Assembly (NCBI GenBank): GCA_946479005.1
Contig: CAMLEM010000145.1
Span: 1 to 5,205 of the forward strand
Direction: 5' to 3'
Origin: an uncultured Chitinophagaceae bacterium
GTDB lineage: Bacteria > Bacteroidota > Bacteroidia > Chitinophagales > Chitinophagaceae
DNA length: 5,205 nt
In this document: positions 5,087 to 5,205 of the stretch, piece by piece
How the letters are laid out: every line of letters starts with the position of its first letter
Position numbering within the stretch: the first letter of the stretch is position 1
Notes under the pieces: model-generated
What the model was told of the DNA's origin: nothing
Seen by the model: the letters and a program-made list of their open reading frames with translations, nothing else
The model's database searches: none
Translations under genes and position numbers: made by a program

Positions 5087-5205
5087 ATGGCAACATCGAC
5101 AAAGAAGGCAGCGGCGGTTAAGGACGTACCCGTTGCCCCGAAAAAAACAAAGAAAAACGCAAGCACACCAAGATTTGACCTGCATAAAGCACTGCTCGAA
5201 AATTT
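5087..5205 (+). CDS. N-terminus of a divergent gene, probably ATP-dependent DNA helicase RecQ (partial)
   Basis: The frame is open from ATG 5087 to the window end (39 complete codons). An in-frame TAG at 5081-5083 rules out a longer N-terminus. The first 28 residues are a low-complexity Lys/Ala/Pro/Thr-rich extension (MATSTKKAAAV, then VPVAPKKTKKN), followed by RFDLHKALLENF. This last segment resembles the start of RecQ helicases in Bacteroidota, where a short basic tail precedes LHxxLxxxF and then the Q-motif region. RecQ is also a recurrent neighbour of KpsF/KdsD in Bacteroidota as I recall it. All helicase motifs lie beyond the window, so the name rests on about 12 residues and context. 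The purine-rich AGAGGAAGGAAG at 5035-5046 is too far from the ATG to serve as its ribosome binding site. Confidence 0.6.
   Translation, partial: MATSTKKAAAVKDVPVAPKKTKKNASTPRFDLHKALLEN

Noticed and set aside
5070..5087. Mini-cistron GTG AAA CAG AAT AGA TAA ending at the plus-strand gene start
   Set aside because: Five codons arise easily by chance and the purine-rich AGAGGAAGGAAG is 23 nt or more upstream of the GTG, too far for normal initiation.
1..5205. Apparent abundance of GATC sites
   Set aside because: Most fall in coding sequence where ATC isoleucine or GAT aspartate codons create them; there is no clustering at a regulatory site that would suggest more.
1..5205. Mobile element, phage defence or toxin-antitoxin system
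   Set aside because: No transposase, integrase, terminal repeats, tRNA, CRISPR repeats or toxin-like pairs are visible. The exonuclease and Rid pair is translationally coupled, but neither protein looks like a toxin or antitoxin.

Overview
The window looks like a chromosomal housekeeping segment from a member of the Bacteroidota, most likely close to Chitinophagaceae or Sphingobacteriia. This rests on protein style, AT-leaning start regions without clear Shine-Dalgarno sites, a perfect Bacteroidota-type -7 element (TAnnTTTG) before kdsD, and a short-lipobox lipoprotein with charged residues after the cysteine. Base composition looks balanced (roughly half GC by eye). I see no transposase, integrase, tRNA, rRNA, CRISPR array or clear sign of recent transfer.

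Seven genes lie on the minus strand and read right to left. They are kdsD/kpsF (4815-3853), a single-domain manC (3847-2765), a DnaQ-fold 3'-5' exonuclease (2753-2037), a Rid-family protein (2037-1651), a small lipoprotein of unknown function (1641-1009), a MmcQ/YjbR protein (1019-666) and, after a 65-nt gap, the N-terminal half of a YbdL-type methionine aminotransferase (600 to beyond position 1). The first six are packed with gaps of 5, 11 and 9 nt or overlaps of 1 and 11 nt, so they probably form one transcript. On the plus strand, the first 39 codons of a divergent gene start at 5087. It is probably recQ.

Functionally, kdsD makes arabinose 5-phosphate for Kdo (lipopolysaccharide inner core) and manC makes GDP-mannose for surface glycans, so the promoter-proximal pair is envelope sugar supply. 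The genes behind them (nuclease, Rid protein, lipoprotein, YjbR) do not form an obvious pathway. The Rid protein lacks the arginine needed for enamine/imine deamination in classical RidA, so its function should not be taken from that family by default.

The 271-nt divergent region (4816-5086) holds a good candidate kdsD promoter, an 8-bp perfect inverted repeat and three A-tracts spaced about two helical turns apart. A perfect 10-bp inverted repeat fills the gap before the aminotransferase and abuts its start codon. I found no convincing new multi-gene system. The most open questions are the lipoprotein, the Rid variant and the two intergenic structures.
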